NCBI RefSeq assembly: GCF_000763885.1
Contig: NZ_JRKO01000034.1
Coordinates: 1 to 64,000 of the forward strand
DNA length: 64,000 bases
Reading direction: 5' to 3'
Source of the DNA: Paracoccus versutus
Lineage (GTDB): Bacteria > Pseudomonadota > Alphaproteobacteria > Rhodobacterales > Rhodobacteraceae
Part shown: one piece after another, positions 52,418-61,903 of the stretch
Position numbering within the stretch: the stretch's first letter is position 1
How the letters are laid out: every line of letters begins with the position of its first letter
The notes under the pieces: model-generated
Told to the model about the DNA's origin: nothing
The model's input: the letters and a program-made list of their open reading frames with translations, nothing else
Databases searched by the model: none
Program-made: the position numbers and the translations under genes

Positions 52418-53286
52418 TGGACACGCTGCTGAGCTTTCGCCCGCTTTTCGACCTGTTCCTGATCCACCTGGGCTTTGCCTATTCGCAATATATCGTGCTG
52501 CGCGCCGGCGCCTTTTCCATCGGCAATGTCGGCCTGTCGGCCATCGGCGCCTATACCGCGGCCATCCTGACGGTGAACTACGGCCTGCCGCTGCCGGTGA
52601 CGCTGCTGGCCGGGGCCTTTGCCGGGCTGGCCTTCGGCGCGCTGCTGGCGATCCCGCTGGCGCGGCTGCGCGGGGTCTACCAGGCCATCGCCTCGCTGGC
52701 CTTCGTGCAGATCGTGCTGTCGGCCAATCTTTATGCCGAGAACGTCACCGGCGGCGCCATGGGCTTTTCCGGCATCCCCAAGCTGGTCGGCACCGGGACG
52801 CTGCTGGTCTTTGCCCTGGCGACGATCCATGTGATGCTGGCGATCTCGCGCTCGCGGCTGGGCCGGGCCTTCGACGCCGTGCGCGAGGACGAGGGCATGG
52901 CCGTGTCGCTGGGCATCAACGCCGCGCGCACGCAGGCCATCGCCTATATGATCTCGGGCCTGCTGGCCGGGCTTTTCGGCAGTCTCGAGGCGCTGCATTC
53001 CTATGCGGTCGAGCCGAACCAGTTCGGCTTTCACCTGATCATCGTGATCCTGTCCTATGTCGTGCTGGGCGGGCGGCGCAGCGTCTGGGGGCCGCTGGTG
53101 GGCGTCGCCCTGCTGATCGCGCTGCCCGAGATCTCGCGTCCGCTCGCCGATGCGCGGATCATGATCTATGGCCTGATCCTGATGGCGGTGATGAACTTCA
53201 TGCCGCGCGGCATCGTCGACACGCTGGTCGCCCGCCGCACCCGCGCCGCCAACCCCGAGGTCCGCCAGGCAGAGGTGAAGGGATGA
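52417..53286 (+). CDS. livM: Branched-chain-type ABC transporter permease, LivM family
   Basis: The 289-residue membrane protein has RAGAFSIGNVGLSAIGAYT, LARLRGVYQAIASLAF, GGAMGFSGIP and YVVLGGRRSVWGPLVG, as in LivM. It is coupled to livH by TGATG and to livG by ATGA. It is the second channel subunit of the second transporter. Confidence 0.92.
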   Translation: MDTLLSFRPLFDLFLIHLGFAYSQYIVLRAGAFSIGNVGLSAIGAYTAAILTVNYGLPLPVTLLAGAFAGLAFGALLAIPLARLRGVYQAIASLAFVQIVLSANLYAENVTGGAMGFSGIPKLVGTGTLLVFALATIHVMLAISRSRLGRAFDAVREDEGMAVSLGINAARTQAIAYMISGLLAGLFGSLEALHSYAVEPNQFGFHLIIVILSYVVLGGRRSVWGPLVGVALLIALPEISRPLADARIMIYGLILMAVMNFMPRGIVDTLVARRTRAANPEVRQAEVKG

Positions 53287-54041
53287 CCGATCTTGTCCTT
53301 GAGCATGTCCACAAGAATTTCGGCGGCGTCATCGCCTCGAACGATGTCAGCATGCGGGTGCCGGCGGGCCGGATCACCGGCCTGATCGGGCCGAACGGCG
53401 CCGGAAAGACCACGCTGATCAACCTGATCACCGGCATGCTGTCGCTCAGTTCGGGCAGGGTGCTGTTCGGGGGGCGCGACATCTCGGCCGAGCCGGCCGA
53501 CAAGGTGGCGCGCGCCGGCATGGGCCGCACCTTCCAGAACATCCGCCTGCAGAAGGAGGCGAGCGTGCTGGCCAATGTCATGGTCGGCTTTCACCGGCAC
53601 GAGACCTGTTCGCTGGTCGCGGCGATCCTGGGCCTGCCCTCGTCGCGGCGCGAGGATGCGCTGCTGCGGCAAAAGGCGATGGCGCTGCTCGGGCGGTTCG
53701 GGATGGCCGGGCATGCCGACAGCCCGGCGGGCAGCCTGGCCTATGGCCATCAGCGCAAGGTCGAGATGATGCGGGCGCTCGCCACCGATCCCGACCTGAT
53801 CCTGCTGGACGAGCCCGTCGCCGGCATGAACGACGTCGAGGCGCTGCAACTGGGCCGGATCTTTCGCGAGCTTGCCGACGAGGGCAAGGCGATCCTGCTG
53901 ATCGAACACAACATGCGCTTCGTGCAGGAGCTGTGCGACCACGTCTATGTGCTGGACGGCGGCCGGCTGATCGCCGAGGGCAAGCCCCGCGACGTGGTCG
54001 CCGATCCCGCCGTCATCACCGCCTATCTGGGAGAGGAATGA
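53283..54041 (+). CDS. livG: ABC transporter ATP-binding protein, LivG family
   Basis: The 252-residue ATPase has Walker A GPNGAGKT, RTFQNIRL, a signature region LAYGHQRKVEMMR, Walker B LILLDEP and H-loop IEHN. It matches the livG at 32907 in layout. It ends on the ATG of livF. Confidence 0.93.
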   Translation: MTDLVLEHVHKNFGGVIASNDVSMRVPAGRITGLIGPNGAGKTTLINLITGMLSLSSGRVLFGGRDISAEPADKVARAGMGRTFQNIRLQKEASVLANVMVGFHRHETCSLVAAILGLPSSRREDALLRQKAMALLGRFGMAGHADSPAGSLAYGHQRKVEMMRALATDPDLILLDEPVAGMNDVEALQLGRIFRELADEGKAILLIEHNMRFVQELCDHVYVLDGGRLIAEGKPRDVVADPAVITAYLGEE

Positions 54042-54754
54042 TGCTGCTGACGGTGACGGACCTCCATGCCTCCTACAGCGGCATCCGCGCGCTGGCCGGG
54101 GTTTCGCTGAACGTCGCGCAGGGCGAGATGGTGGCGCTGATCGGGCCGAACGGCGCCGGGAAATCGACGCTGCTGAACTGCATCAGCGGCATCGTCCGGC
54201 CCGGTGCCGGCCAGATCCGGGTCGAGGAGGCCGAGCTGGTGCGAAAGCCCGCCTGGGCCATCGCGCGCATGGGCATCCTGCAATCGCCCGAGGGACGGCA
54301 GGTGCTGCCCGACATGTCGGTGATCGAGAACCTGCGGGTCGGCGCCAACGCCCTGCACGGCCGCCGGCCCACCCATGACATCCAGGCGGTGTTCCGCCTG
54401 TTCCCGATCCTGCGGGAGCGGCAGGAACAGCTGGCCGGCTCGCTTTCCGGGGGCCAGCAGCAGATGCTGGCCATCGGCCGCGCGCTGATGGGCGGGCCGC
54501 GCCTGCTGCTTCTGGACGAGCCCAGCCTGGGGCTTGCCCCGGTCATCGTGCAGCAGGTCTTCGACGCGCTGGCGCAGCTGCGCCGCGACGGCATGACGAT
54601 CCTGCTGGTGGAACAGAACGCGCGCAAGGCCTTGCAGGTCTCGGACCGCGCCTATGTCATCGAACACGGCCATGTCGTGGCCGAGGGGCCCAGCCGCAGG
54701 CTGGCGCAGGACGACGGCGTGATCGCGCATTACCTGGGCACCGGCGGGCATTAG
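54041..54754 (+). CDS. livF: ABC transporter ATP-binding protein, LivF family
   Basis: The 237-residue ATPase has Walker A GPNGAGKS, SPEGRQVLPDMSVIENL, signature LSGGQQQML, Walker B LLLLDEPSLGL and H-loop VEQN. Two consecutive ATGs exist. I chose the second (54041), which matches the MLL start of the LivF at 33667 and is better spaced from GAGAGGA. It completes the second transporter and converges on the reductase gene. Confidence 0.92.
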   Translation: MLLTVTDLHASYSGIRALAGVSLNVAQGEMVALIGPNGAGKSTLLNCISGIVRPGAGQIRVEEAELVRKPAWAIARMGILQSPEGRQVLPDMSVIENLRVGANALHGRRPTHDIQAVFRLFPILRERQEQLAGSLSGGQQQMLAIGRALMGGPRLLLLDEPSLGLAPVIVQQVFDALAQLRRDGMTILLVEQNARKALQVSDRAYVIEHGHVVAEGPSRRLAQDDGVIAHYLGTGGH

Positions 54755-54780
54755 CCCGCCCTGCCCTTGTCCCCGCGCCG

Positions 54781-55965
54781 CTATGCGGCCGCGGCTTCGG
54801 TTTCCAGCGCCCGGCGCGCGCGCATATGTTCGGCCGGCAGGTTCACCGTCTCGACGCAGACCAGCCTTTCGCCGCGATAGCTGCGCACCAGAAGCCGCGC
54901 CGGGTCGGGCAAGGGCTCGATCTCGGTCCGGTCGGCGCCATCGCGCAATCCGGCGATTTGCAGCTTGTGCGGGCCCTGGTCGCTCCAGAACCAGGGCGTC
55001 CTGGCAAAGGGCACGGGCTGGCCCGCCAGCCGCTCGGCCAGGCATTTCGCCTGATCCACGGCGGCCTGCACGGATTCCAGCCGCAGATGCGGCCCGCCCG
55101 GTCCCTGCGCCACGGCGGCGCAATCGCCGATCGCCGAAATGGCCGGGTCCGAGGTCGCCAGGAAGCAATCGGCAAGGATGCCGTTGTCCACCGCAAGCCC
55201 GGCCTCGCGCGCCAGTTCCGCATTGGGCACCACCCCGGTCGCCATCAGCACCGCATCCGCGGCAATCGTCCGGCCATCCGCCAGTTCCACCGCGCCGGCG
55301 GCACCGTCCGGCCGCGCCAGGATACGCCGGACCGTGACGCCCAGGTGGATCTCGGCCCCTGCGTCGCGATGCGCGCGCAGGAAATGGTCCGACACCGCCG
55401 GCGAAACCGCCCGCGCCATCAGCCGCCCGGCCGCCTCGAGCAGCGTGACCCGCAGGCCGGCGGCACGGAACACCGCCGCCGCCTCGAGCCCGATGAAGCC
55501 GCCGCCGACGATCACCACATGCCGCGCGGCCGCGGCCAGGCTGCGCATCCGGTCGGCGTCGTCCAGGCCGCGCAGCGCCATCACCCCCGGCAGGTCCGCG
55601 CCCTCGACAGGGGGAAGCCGGTTGCGGGCGCCGGTGGCCAGGACCAGCTGCCCATAGCCCAGCCGCCGGCCGTCCGACAGCACGACGGCGCGGCCTGCAC
55701 GCTCGATCCTTTCCACGCGGCTGGAGGTCAGCACGGTGATGTCGTTCATCTCATAGAACTCGGCCTTGCGCAGCAGCAGGCGCTGGGGTTCGCCCTCGTT
55801 GAAATAGGTCTTGGACAGCGGCGGGCGGCTGTAGGGCAGGAACGGCTCGTCCCCCACCAGGACGATGGGGCCGGGATAGTCCTTCTGCCGCAGGCTGATC
55901 GCCAGCTGGCAGGCGGCCTGCCCCGCCCCGACGATGACGACTGCATGATGATGGCTTCGCTGCAT
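54781..55965 (-). CDS. Ferredoxin/rubredoxin reductase (FAD, NAD(P)H-dependent)
   Basis: The 394-residue protein has an N-terminal FAD motif (IVGAGQAACQ), SRPPLSK, an NAD-binding VIVGGGFIGLEAA and the second FAD segment AIGDCAAV, as in putidaredoxin- or rhodocoxin-reductase-like proteins. The C-terminal domain (FWSDQG) is typical. It takes electrons from NAD(P)H to a [2Fe-2S] ferredoxin, most likely the one at 27749 and thus the Rieske oxygenases. The start at 55965 follows GCGGAGGC. It is monocistronic under a box-containing promoter. Confidence 0.93.
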   Translation of the reverse strand: MQRSHHHAVVIVGAGQAACQLAISLRQKDYPGPIVLVGDEPFLPYSRPPLSKTYFNEGEPQRLLLRKAEFYEMNDITVLTSSRVERIERAGRAVVLSDGRRLGYGQLVLATGARNRLPPVEGADLPGVMALRGLDDADRMRSLAAAARHVVIVGGGFIGLEAAAVFRAAGLRVTLLEAAGRLMARAVSPAVSDHFLRAHRDAGAEIHLGVTVRRILARPDGAAGAVELADGRTIAADAVLMATGVVPNAELAREAGLAVDNGILADCFLATSDPAISAIGDCAAVAQGPGGPHLRLESVQAAVDQAKCLAERLAGQPVPFARTPWFWSDQGPHKLQIAGLRDGADRTEIEPLPDPARLLVRSYRGERLVCVETVNLPAEHMRARRALETEAAAA

Positions 55966-56257
55966 GGGGCCTCCGCTGGAAAAGGCGATCCCGGCGGGCC
56001 GCGCCGGGAAAGCATCTTCGCCGACAAGAACCGATCCGCGAGAGCACCTCAAGATAAAAATACGAAATAGCAGCTTTACGTATGCAATACTGCGCCAAGA
56101 TTCCAGGCTGATGCCTGACAAACACGGGAAATCTAACCGCACGGTGTAGCCCGCGCGGAGAAAGCCCCGTACGCACCCAGGCGCGCCCAAATCAAAAATA
56201 TATTTGACTGGTGAAATAAATATCATGAATGTGCCAAAAAATACAAGGGAGGAATCG
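55966..56257. promoter_or_regulatory. Divergent promoter region with ATACGAA and GTATGCAATAC boxes
   Basis: Two AT-rich blocks are seen. The first, near the reductase, has ATACGAA at 56060-56066 and GTATGCAATAC at 56080-56090. The second, near the binding-protein gene, has ATATATTTGACT and AATACAA around 56241-56246. Boxes resemble those of the porin promoter. GGGAGGAATCG precedes 56258. Confidence 0.5.
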
Positions 56258-57382
56258 ATGAAACGAATGATCGCCGCCACCGGCGCGGCCCTGATTGCGC
56301 TTGCGACGCCGGCAATTGCCGAGCAGCCGACCGTGGTCATCATGCAGTCCCTGACCGGCCCGGCCGCCTTCATGGGCGCCGGCGTGTCCGAGGGCATGGC
56401 CATGGCCTTTGCCGAGGCGAACGAAAAGGCCGAGTTCGGCGCCGGCAAGTCCGTCCGCGTCCTGGTCGAGGACGATGCCTCGGACCGCACCCAGGCGTTG
56501 ACCCTGATCACCCGCCACGCCAACGCCCCGGAGGTCAGGATGATCCTGGGCCCGACCAGCGGCGCCGTCGCCATCGCCGGGGCCGAGCTGGGCAACCGGC
56601 TGGAACTGCCCATCGTCACCCTGACCAACAACCTGGACATCCCCGCCGCCGGACCCTGGGGCTTCATCAGCACGCAGCCGCCGCGGCAGATGATGTCCTA
56701 CCTGGCCGATTTCGCCGCCGACACCCGCAAGGTCGAAAGATGCTCGACCGTCTCGATCAAGGAGATCGAGGTCTATGTCGCCCTGCGCGCGGCTTTCGAG
56801 GATCTGGTCCGCGAAAAGGGCGTCGCCGTCGTGTCCAGCGAATCGGTGTCCTCCTCGGACATCGACTTCTCGACCCTGGCGACCAAGATCGCCGGGCAGG
56901 ACATCGACTGCCTGTTCATCTCGGCCATGGCGGCGCAGGGCGGCAATATCGTGCGCCAGCTTCGCGAAGCCGGTCTGGACGAGAAGGTCGAGATCTTTGG
57001 CATGAACACCTTTTCCTCGCCCGAGTTCACCCAGACCGGCGGCGGCGCGACCGAGGGCGTCTACATGCTGTCCGACTGGGTGCCGGGCGGGTTCAACGAC
57101 TTCTCGGTCGCCTTCGCGCAGAACTTCCAGGCCCATGCCGGCCGGGCGCCGGACAATTGGGCGGCGCTTGGCTATACCATCGGCCGCGTGGCCATCGAGG
57201 CGATGAAGGCCGCCGGACCCGAAAGCGGACGCGACGCCATCCGCGATGCGCTGAGCGCGACCAGGGACGTGGCCTCGGTGATCGGCAGCGGCTCCTACAG
57301 CTATGTCGACGACCGCTCGCCGGTCAGCGGCAGCAACGTGGTGCAGATCAGGAACGGCACCGCCGTGCTTTATACCGAATGA
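56258..57382 (+). CDS. ABC transporter substrate-binding protein (branched-chain-type), without own permease
   Basis: The 374-residue protein has a signal peptide ending near AIAEQ and the family motifs MQSLTGPAAFMG, ILGPTSGAVAIAGA and WVPGGFNDF. It is most similar to the protein at 29945 in these segments. No permease genes follow; instead an Old-Yellow-Enzyme-type gene comes 54 bases later. It may feed one of the two Liv-type transporters with a different ligand. The start at 56258 follows AAGGGAGGA; an upstream in-frame start would spoil the signal peptide. Confidence 0.93.
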   Translation: MKRMIAATGAALIALATPAIAEQPTVVIMQSLTGPAAFMGAGVSEGMAMAFAEANEKAEFGAGKSVRVLVEDDASDRTQALTLITRHANAPEVRMILGPTSGAVAIAGAELGNRLELPIVTLTNNLDIPAAGPWGFISTQPPRQMMSYLADFAADTRKVERCSTVSIKEIEVYVALRAAFEDLVREKGVAVVSSESVSSSDIDFSTLATKIAGQDIDCLFISAMAAQGGNIVRQLREAGLDEKVEIFGMNTFSSPEFTQTGGGATEGVYMLSDWVPGGFNDFSVAFAQNFQAHAGRAPDNWAALGYTIGRVAIEAMKAAGPESGRDAIRDALSATRDVASVIGSGSYSYVDDRSPVSGSNVVQIRNGTAVLYTE

Positions 57383-57436
57383 CCCCCGGCAGGGCGCGGC
57401 AAGACAGCCGCGCCCCACCCAGATGGAGTGATCACG

Positions 57437-59404
57437 ATGGTGGCCGAGCCCCAGCATTTCCCGCATATCTTCCGCCCCCTTCGCATCGGGGGCATGCAGC
57501 TTTCCAACCGGATCATGGCGCCGCCACACGGCCGCATCATCTCCGATCCGCTGGCCTCGCCGAAAGAGGCCGAGCGCTTTTCCGGCTATTGGCTCGAACG
57601 GGTCCGCAACGGCCTTTGCTGGGTCGATGGCGTCAATACCTTCATCGACAACCGCATGGTGCCGCGCGGCTATGCGCCCTCGGGGCTGGGCGCGATCCTG
57701 CGCGGCAGCGTCCACAACCCGCAGTATCGCGACCGCATGGCGCGCCTGGCCCAGGACATCCACGCCCATGGCGCCGTGGTGACGGCGCAGGTCATCAACC
57801 AGGGCGCCATGCCGCATTCCGCCTCGGGCGTGCTGGCCAATTACACCAACAATGCCGGCACCCACACCCTGACCGGCCCCGAGATCGCCCGCATGATCGA
57901 GGATTACGTCCTGGTCGCCCGCACCGTGCGCGATTGCGGGCTGGACGGGATCGAACTGCACGCCAATCACGAGGACGTGCTGCAACTGTTCCTGTCCCCC
58001 GCGACCAATCACCGGCAGGACGAATACGGCGGCAGCGCCGAAGGCCGGCTGAAGCTGCTGACCGACGTGCTGGCCGCCATCCGCGCCGAGGTGGGGCGGG
58101 ATCTGACCCTCGGCATCCGCTTCAACATGCACGAGCTTTTCGAAGGCGGCTACGATCTGGACGAGGGCATCGCCATCGCCCGCGCCGTCGAGGCGACCGG
58201 GCATATCGACTTCTTCCATGGCGTCATCGGCAACAACTGGGGCGCGCCCAGCTATATCCAGCCGCATCTCTACGGCGTCGCGCAATGGTCCGAGATGGCC
58301 AGCCGCTATCGCGCCGCCCTGTCCGTGCCCGTGGTCTATAGCGGCCGCGTCGATTCCCCCGAGGCGGCCGAGGCCGTGCTGGCCCGCGGCCATGCCGACG
58401 TGGTGGGCGTCGCGCGTGGCTTTTTCGCCGACCCCGCCTTCGTCGCCAAGGCGCGCCAGGGCCGCAGCGCGCAGATCGTGCCCTGCATCGGCTGCAACGA
58501 CTGCCTGCACGCGGTCTCGGTCGAGAAGCTGCCCTTCGGCTGCGCGGTCAATCCCCGCGCGGGTCGCGAGGCCGACCCACCCCCTGCCCGCGCCGCCCAG
58601 CCGCGCCGGATCATCGTCGTCGGCGCCGGCCCGGCCGGGATGGAGGCCGCCGCGGTTGCCGCCGAACGCGGTCACGCGGTGGTGCTGCTGGAGCGGGAGG
58701 AAGCGCCTGGCGGGCAGATGCGGCTGGCCGCTGCCGTGCCCGAGAACCGGCAATTCCTGGCCTATATCGACCGCCAGCATCACCGGCTGCGCGCCGCCGG
58801 CGTGGACATCCGCCTGGGAACCGAGGCCGACCCGCAGGCGATCACGGCGCTTTCGCCCGACGTGCTGCTGCTGGCCACCGGCTCGCGCCCGCGCCGCCAT
58901 GCCGTTCCGGGCGCCGAACTGCCTTTCGTGATCGAGGGCCGCGACCTGCTGGCGGGGCGGGCGCAGGTCGGTCGCCGGGCGCTGGTCGTCGCCCGCGAGG
59001 ATCACATGCAGCCCCTGACCGTGGCCTCGGCGCTGGTCGAGCGCGGCGTGCATGTCCGGCTGCTGTATCAGACGCCGGCGGTCGCGCCGCTGGTGGGGAA
59101 ATATTCCATCGGCGCGATCATGGCCCGGCTGACCGCGGCCGGCGCCGAGCTGCGCGTCATGGAGCGCGTCACCGCCATCGCGCCCGGCCGCGTGGCGACG
59201 CGCAATGTCTATTCCGGCGCCGAGGCGCTGCATGAAGGTTTCGACAGCGTGGTGCTTGCCTGCGGGGCCGAGCCCGAGACCGCGCTGGCCGAGGCCTTGC
59301 AGGCGCAGGGGATCATCGCGCCCTTGCTGCTGGGCGACGCCTATGTGCCGGGCCGCATCCTTGCGGCGACGCGGGAAGCCTATGAGATCGCCTCGCGGCT
59401 GTAA
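57437..59404 (+). CDS. NADH:flavin oxidoreductase with iron-sulfur cluster (2,4-dienoyl-CoA-reductase/Old Yellow Enzyme family)
   Basis: The 655-residue protein has an N-terminal FMN TIM barrel (IFRPLRIGGMQLSNRI, NHRQDEYGGS), a [4Fe-4S] site with Cys350, Cys353, Cys356 and Cys369 (CIGCNDC), then an FAD/NAD-binding half starting at VVGAGPAGMEAA near residue 397. This is the layout of FadH, BaiCD-like enzymes and trimethylamine dehydrogenase. It could reduce an enone or dienoyl-CoA. I chose the ATG at 57437, spaced eight bases from GGAG; a GTG three codons earlier overlaps that site. Its role with the orphan binding protein is unknown. Confidence 0.92.
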   Translation: MVAEPQHFPHIFRPLRIGGMQLSNRIMAPPHGRIISDPLASPKEAERFSGYWLERVRNGLCWVDGVNTFIDNRMVPRGYAPSGLGAILRGSVHNPQYRDRMARLAQDIHAHGAVVTAQVINQGAMPHSASGVLANYTNNAGTHTLTGPEIARMIEDYVLVARTVRDCGLDGIELHANHEDVLQLFLSPATNHRQDEYGGSAEGRLKLLTDVLAAIRAEVGRDLTLGIRFNMHELFEGGYDLDEGIAIARAVEATGHIDFFHGVIGNNWGAPSYIQPHLYGVAQWSEMASRYRAALSVPVVYSGRVDSPEAAEAVLARGHADVVGVARGFFADPAFVAKARQGRSAQIVPCIGCNDCLHAVSVEKLPFGCAVNPRAGREADPPPARAAQPRRIIVVGAGPAGMEAAAVAAERGHAVVLLEREEAPGGQMRLAAAVPENRQFLAYIDRQHHRLRAAGVDIRLGTEADPQAITALSPDVLLLATGSRPRRHAVPGAELPFVIEGRDLLAGRAQVGRRALVVAREDHMQPLTVASALVERGVHVRLLYQTPAVAPLVGKYSIGAIMARLTAAGAELRVMERVTAIAPGRVATRNVYSGAEALHEGFDSVVLACGAEPETALAEALQAQGIIAPLLLGDAYVPGRILAATREAYEIASRL

Positions 59405-59412
59405 GGAACGCG

Positions 59413-59454
59413 GCGGCCGCGAGGGGTTCGCGGCCGCCCGGCATGTCTGCCGGG
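59413..59454. terminator. Two tandem hairpins at the end of the catabolic island
   Basis: A perfect 10-bp stem (GCGGCCGCGA/TCGCGGCCGC, loop GGGGT) at 59413-59437 abuts a 7-bp stem (CCCGGCA/TGCCGGG, loop TGTC) at 59437-59454. They fill the space between two convergent genes and mark the change from catabolic to polysaccharide-type genes. Confidence 0.65.
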
Positions 59455-59455
59455 C

Positions 59456-60055
59456 CTAGGGCTGGTAGCCGAAGGTTTCGAAATCGCGGGCGTAATGGTC
59501 GCGCACGCGGATGCGGTCGGCCGGGCTCCATTCGATCTCCAGCGGGTCCGAGCGCAATTCGTGGGGGTTCTGCTGGGGCGGGGTCACGCCCAGCCGCTCG
59601 GCTACGGCCGCCAGGGGGCCGGAGAGCCCGTCCTCGAGCTTGAAGACCTCGACATCCTTGCCGAGGAATTCCCATTGCGGGCGCAGGTGGTTGTCGAGGT
59701 GGAACTTGGCGCGGCGCTGCTGGTCCAGGTTTTCCTCGATCCAGGGCGAAAAGGCGGGCAGGCCCTTCCAGAAACTGTCCTTGGCCAGCTGCGCCCGCAT
59801 CCGGTATTCGCTTTCGATCCGGTGATAGGGGTTGCGCACGATGGTAAAGGCGTAGTCGAAGAAGCCCTCGCCCAGCAGCGCCTCGATATCCTGCGCGCGA
59901 TAATGCTGCGGCGTGCAGCGGCTGGCATGGGGAATGCCCATGGAAAACAGCCGCAGGGGGGCGATGCCCTTCATCCAGCTCTCGACCGAGGTGCCCCCCG
60001 CCTTCGGGATATGGATGAAGAGGATACGCTTGCCGTTATGCTGGATGAAGGGCAT
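59456..60055 (-). CDS. Sulfotransferase family 2-like protein
   Basis: The 199-residue protein has the PAPS-binding 5' loop FIHIPKAGGTSVESW (about residues 13-27) and the 3'-phosphate motif IVRNPYHRIESEY (about residues 72-84), as in carbohydrate sulfotransferases of family 2. It transfers sulfate from PAPS, probably to a surface polysaccharide. GC content is still high, like the catabolic island. It is the first of four sulfotransferase-like genes here. The next gene upstream is 65 bases away. Confidence 0.87.
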   Translation of the reverse strand: MPFIQHNGKRILFIHIPKAGGTSVESWMKGIAPLRLFSMGIPHASRCTPQHYRAQDIEALLGEGFFDYAFTIVRNPYHRIESEYRMRAQLAKDSFWKGLPAFSPWIEENLDQQRRAKFHLDNHLRPQWEFLGKDVEVFKLEDGLSGPLAAVAERLGVTPPQQNPHELRSDPLEIEWSPADRIRVRDHYARDFETFGYQP

Positions 60056-60120
60056 GGTTTTTATCGATCAGCACACGTTCTCTAGGTTGTGATGGATACC
60101 CAATAGCACGCCTAAATCGC

Positions 60121-61118
60121 CTATACTTCTACCTTTTCTACTTCCAGCCTATTGATACGCTGTTCCAGCCGACGAATACGTTGTGCTTGGTCCAACGTGA
60201 CCTCAAGCAGCACATCGAATAGTCGGTTGCGCAGAGCAGTTATTTCTGGCTCTGATGGCGGAGACTTGGCAATGGCACGCGGATCGAAGCCGAAAGCGTC
60301 CATGTACTGATCAAAAAGAGCCGCCTGCTCACGGATGATCAGATCTGTTTCGGAATAATCGAAACTTGCCGTTATCACTTCTTCGAGTTTAGGTATACCG
60401 TCCAGTGTTGGAAGAACCGCTCGATCAAAGGCGGCAGGCAGCACATGCTTGGAAAAGCGAGTATTGAACAGAGCCCGCATAACTATTTCGGCATCTTCTC
60501 CGCGCTCCAGAACGCGCTGTTCTGGTGTATTGAGTTCGAAGCCAATGGCCTCAACGAAATCTGTCACGATATCGCTGGCCTTGTCATAGGATCGGACTTC
60601 CAGGATGTCGCCCATCTGTCGATGCCAATGCAGTAGGCCAGAATACCAATGCACCAGCTTACGCGCCCTGACCGGGTAAGGCTGCACCGGGCCAGGCTCA
60701 ACCTTATCACGCACCCCCATTGCACATAAGCCGAAGGCAGCCAAGATGCGGGGTTCCGAGCATAGCCAATAACCCGCACCGCAATTCCTGCCTCGCGCAG
60801 CCGGTTGATCATTGGCTTCATTTGCCCGACTTTTCCAGAAAGCGCCTCATTAGAAAGAATGAAGGATTGTATTCCAGCAGCCGAACGGGCACGCAGCATC
60901 TCGATAAGCAGATCCGCCGCGTGAGTCATTTCTTCGGGAGGCAAGGAAAAAAACTGTTCTTGATTCTGCACGCCTCGAAAGCGCGGGTCCAACATATCGA
61001 ACCACATACCAAGATATTCAGCTCCTTGCGCGGCAAGTCGGTCGGCACTGCTCGACAAAGCAGCTTGAATTGCACTGGTTCCGGTTTTTCCCATTCCAAT
61101 ATGCAGAATCAGGTTCAT
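60121..61118 (-). pseudogene. Sulfotransferase-like gene split by a frameshift
   Basis: The gene begins MNLILHIGMGKTGTSAIQ, a PAPS-binding loop, and continues to GYARNPASWLPSAYVQWG. At a run of five G's (plus-strand C's at 60714-60718) the frame breaks, and the sequence continues in another frame with VRDKVEPGPVQ and a long tail ending in a coiled-coil-like RRLEQRINRLEVE. One extra base would restore a single 332-residue protein (999 bases in total). This may be a true mutation, a sequencing error or a slippage site. Its start overlaps the upstream gene (ATGA). GC is lower than in the catabolic island. Confidence 0.75.
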
Positions 61119-61903
61119 CGCATCTCACTTTCGTTGATCTGGCTGCGCGCGCTGGCAATCATTTCACTATCCGCAGCATAGGCCCGCGCAATATCAGCGC
61201 TCGCTATCTTGGAGAGATCCGATCCAGACTTACGGTTTCCGGAGGCATTATTTGGATTTAGTCTAACCGCATCACACAGAAAGTAGTCATCATGCCCAAA
61301 GATACCGCCGAGGATGCGTGCGCTATCAGCGTCGAAACTCTCAACAAAGCCTAAGGTCAAGCGCGGCAGTTCATCAAAGAAGATTTGTTTACGCTGCAAT
61401 CGCCAGTGTTCATCTAGATCCCGTAAATCTGAATCGGCCGCCACTCCGACAGCAAAAGCATCAAGCGTCAAAAAATCAGCCAAGGGTACATCAGGGTCAA
61501 TACCAAGGTGAGCACGAACCTTACGAGTAAATTGGGTCTCACGGGATAACTTCTTGCGCCAGGCCGACAAAAATCGACTCTGAGGGCTACGCACGAAAGC
61601 GAATAGCGGTACGTCGGGATCATCCAGCATCGCCTCGAAACGAGAATAACCCAACTGATACGGGGTTAGAAGCAAATTCGCCGCCCGCTTGTGGATCATT
61701 TCTGCATTTTCGATATGAAAATCCGTTTTTCCTATTGCCCGAGCTACTGATAAATTCAGCGTGGCCTTCAATGTAGAACAGGCACAGATCGGGTTCGAAA
61801 AGAAGACGAAACGCGGATTTTCAGCAATATGAACGGTATAGTTCAGTTCAGCCTCGCCACCCACCATGGCAGCCATCCGCTTTAGCCGGGGAGAGAGTAT
61901 CAT
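61115..61903 (-). CDS. Sulfotransferase family protein
   Basis: The 262-residue protein has a family 2 sulfotransferase layout: NPICACSTLKATL (PAPS loop, about residues 37-49) and AFVRSPQSRFLSAWRKK (3'-phosphate motif), then a Cys-containing YFLCDAVR region. The start is uncertain: I chose the ATG at 61903; a TTG five codons upstream has a comparable ribosome site. It overlaps the split gene by 4 bases and is lower in GC than the left part of the window. The acceptor is unknown, probably a cell-surface glycan. Confidence 0.78.
   Translation of the reverse strand: MILSPRLKRMAAMVGGEAELNYTVHIAENPRFVFFSNPICACSTLKATLNLSVARAIGKTDFHIENAEMIHKRAANLLLTPYQLGYSRFEAMLDDPDVPLFAFVRSPQSRFLSAWRKKLSRETQFTRKVRAHLGIDPDVPLADFLTLDAFAVGVAADSDLRDLDEHWRLQRKQIFFDELPRLTLGFVESFDADSARILGGIFGHDDYFLCDAVRLNPNNASGNRKSGSDLSKIASADIARAYAADSEMIASARSQINESEMR

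Noticed and set aside
54771..54794. A short GCCGC/GCGGC hairpin at the end of the second livF and the reductase gene.
   Set aside because: The perfect stem is only 5 bp, partly inside the reductase coding end, and has no T run.
56204..56231. A sigma-70-like promoter with TTGACT.
   Set aside because: No acceptable -10 box at 16-18 bases; the region is AT-rich enough for chance matches.
56192..59233. A 1013-codon open frame on the minus strand.
   Set aside because: It is antisense to the binding protein and the flavin oxidoreductase, both of which have clear motifs and ribosome sites.
60714..60718. Phase-variable homopolymer in the split sulfotransferase.
   Set aside because: Five bases are short for efficient slippage; without read data a switch cannot be claimed, so it is only listed as one possible cause.
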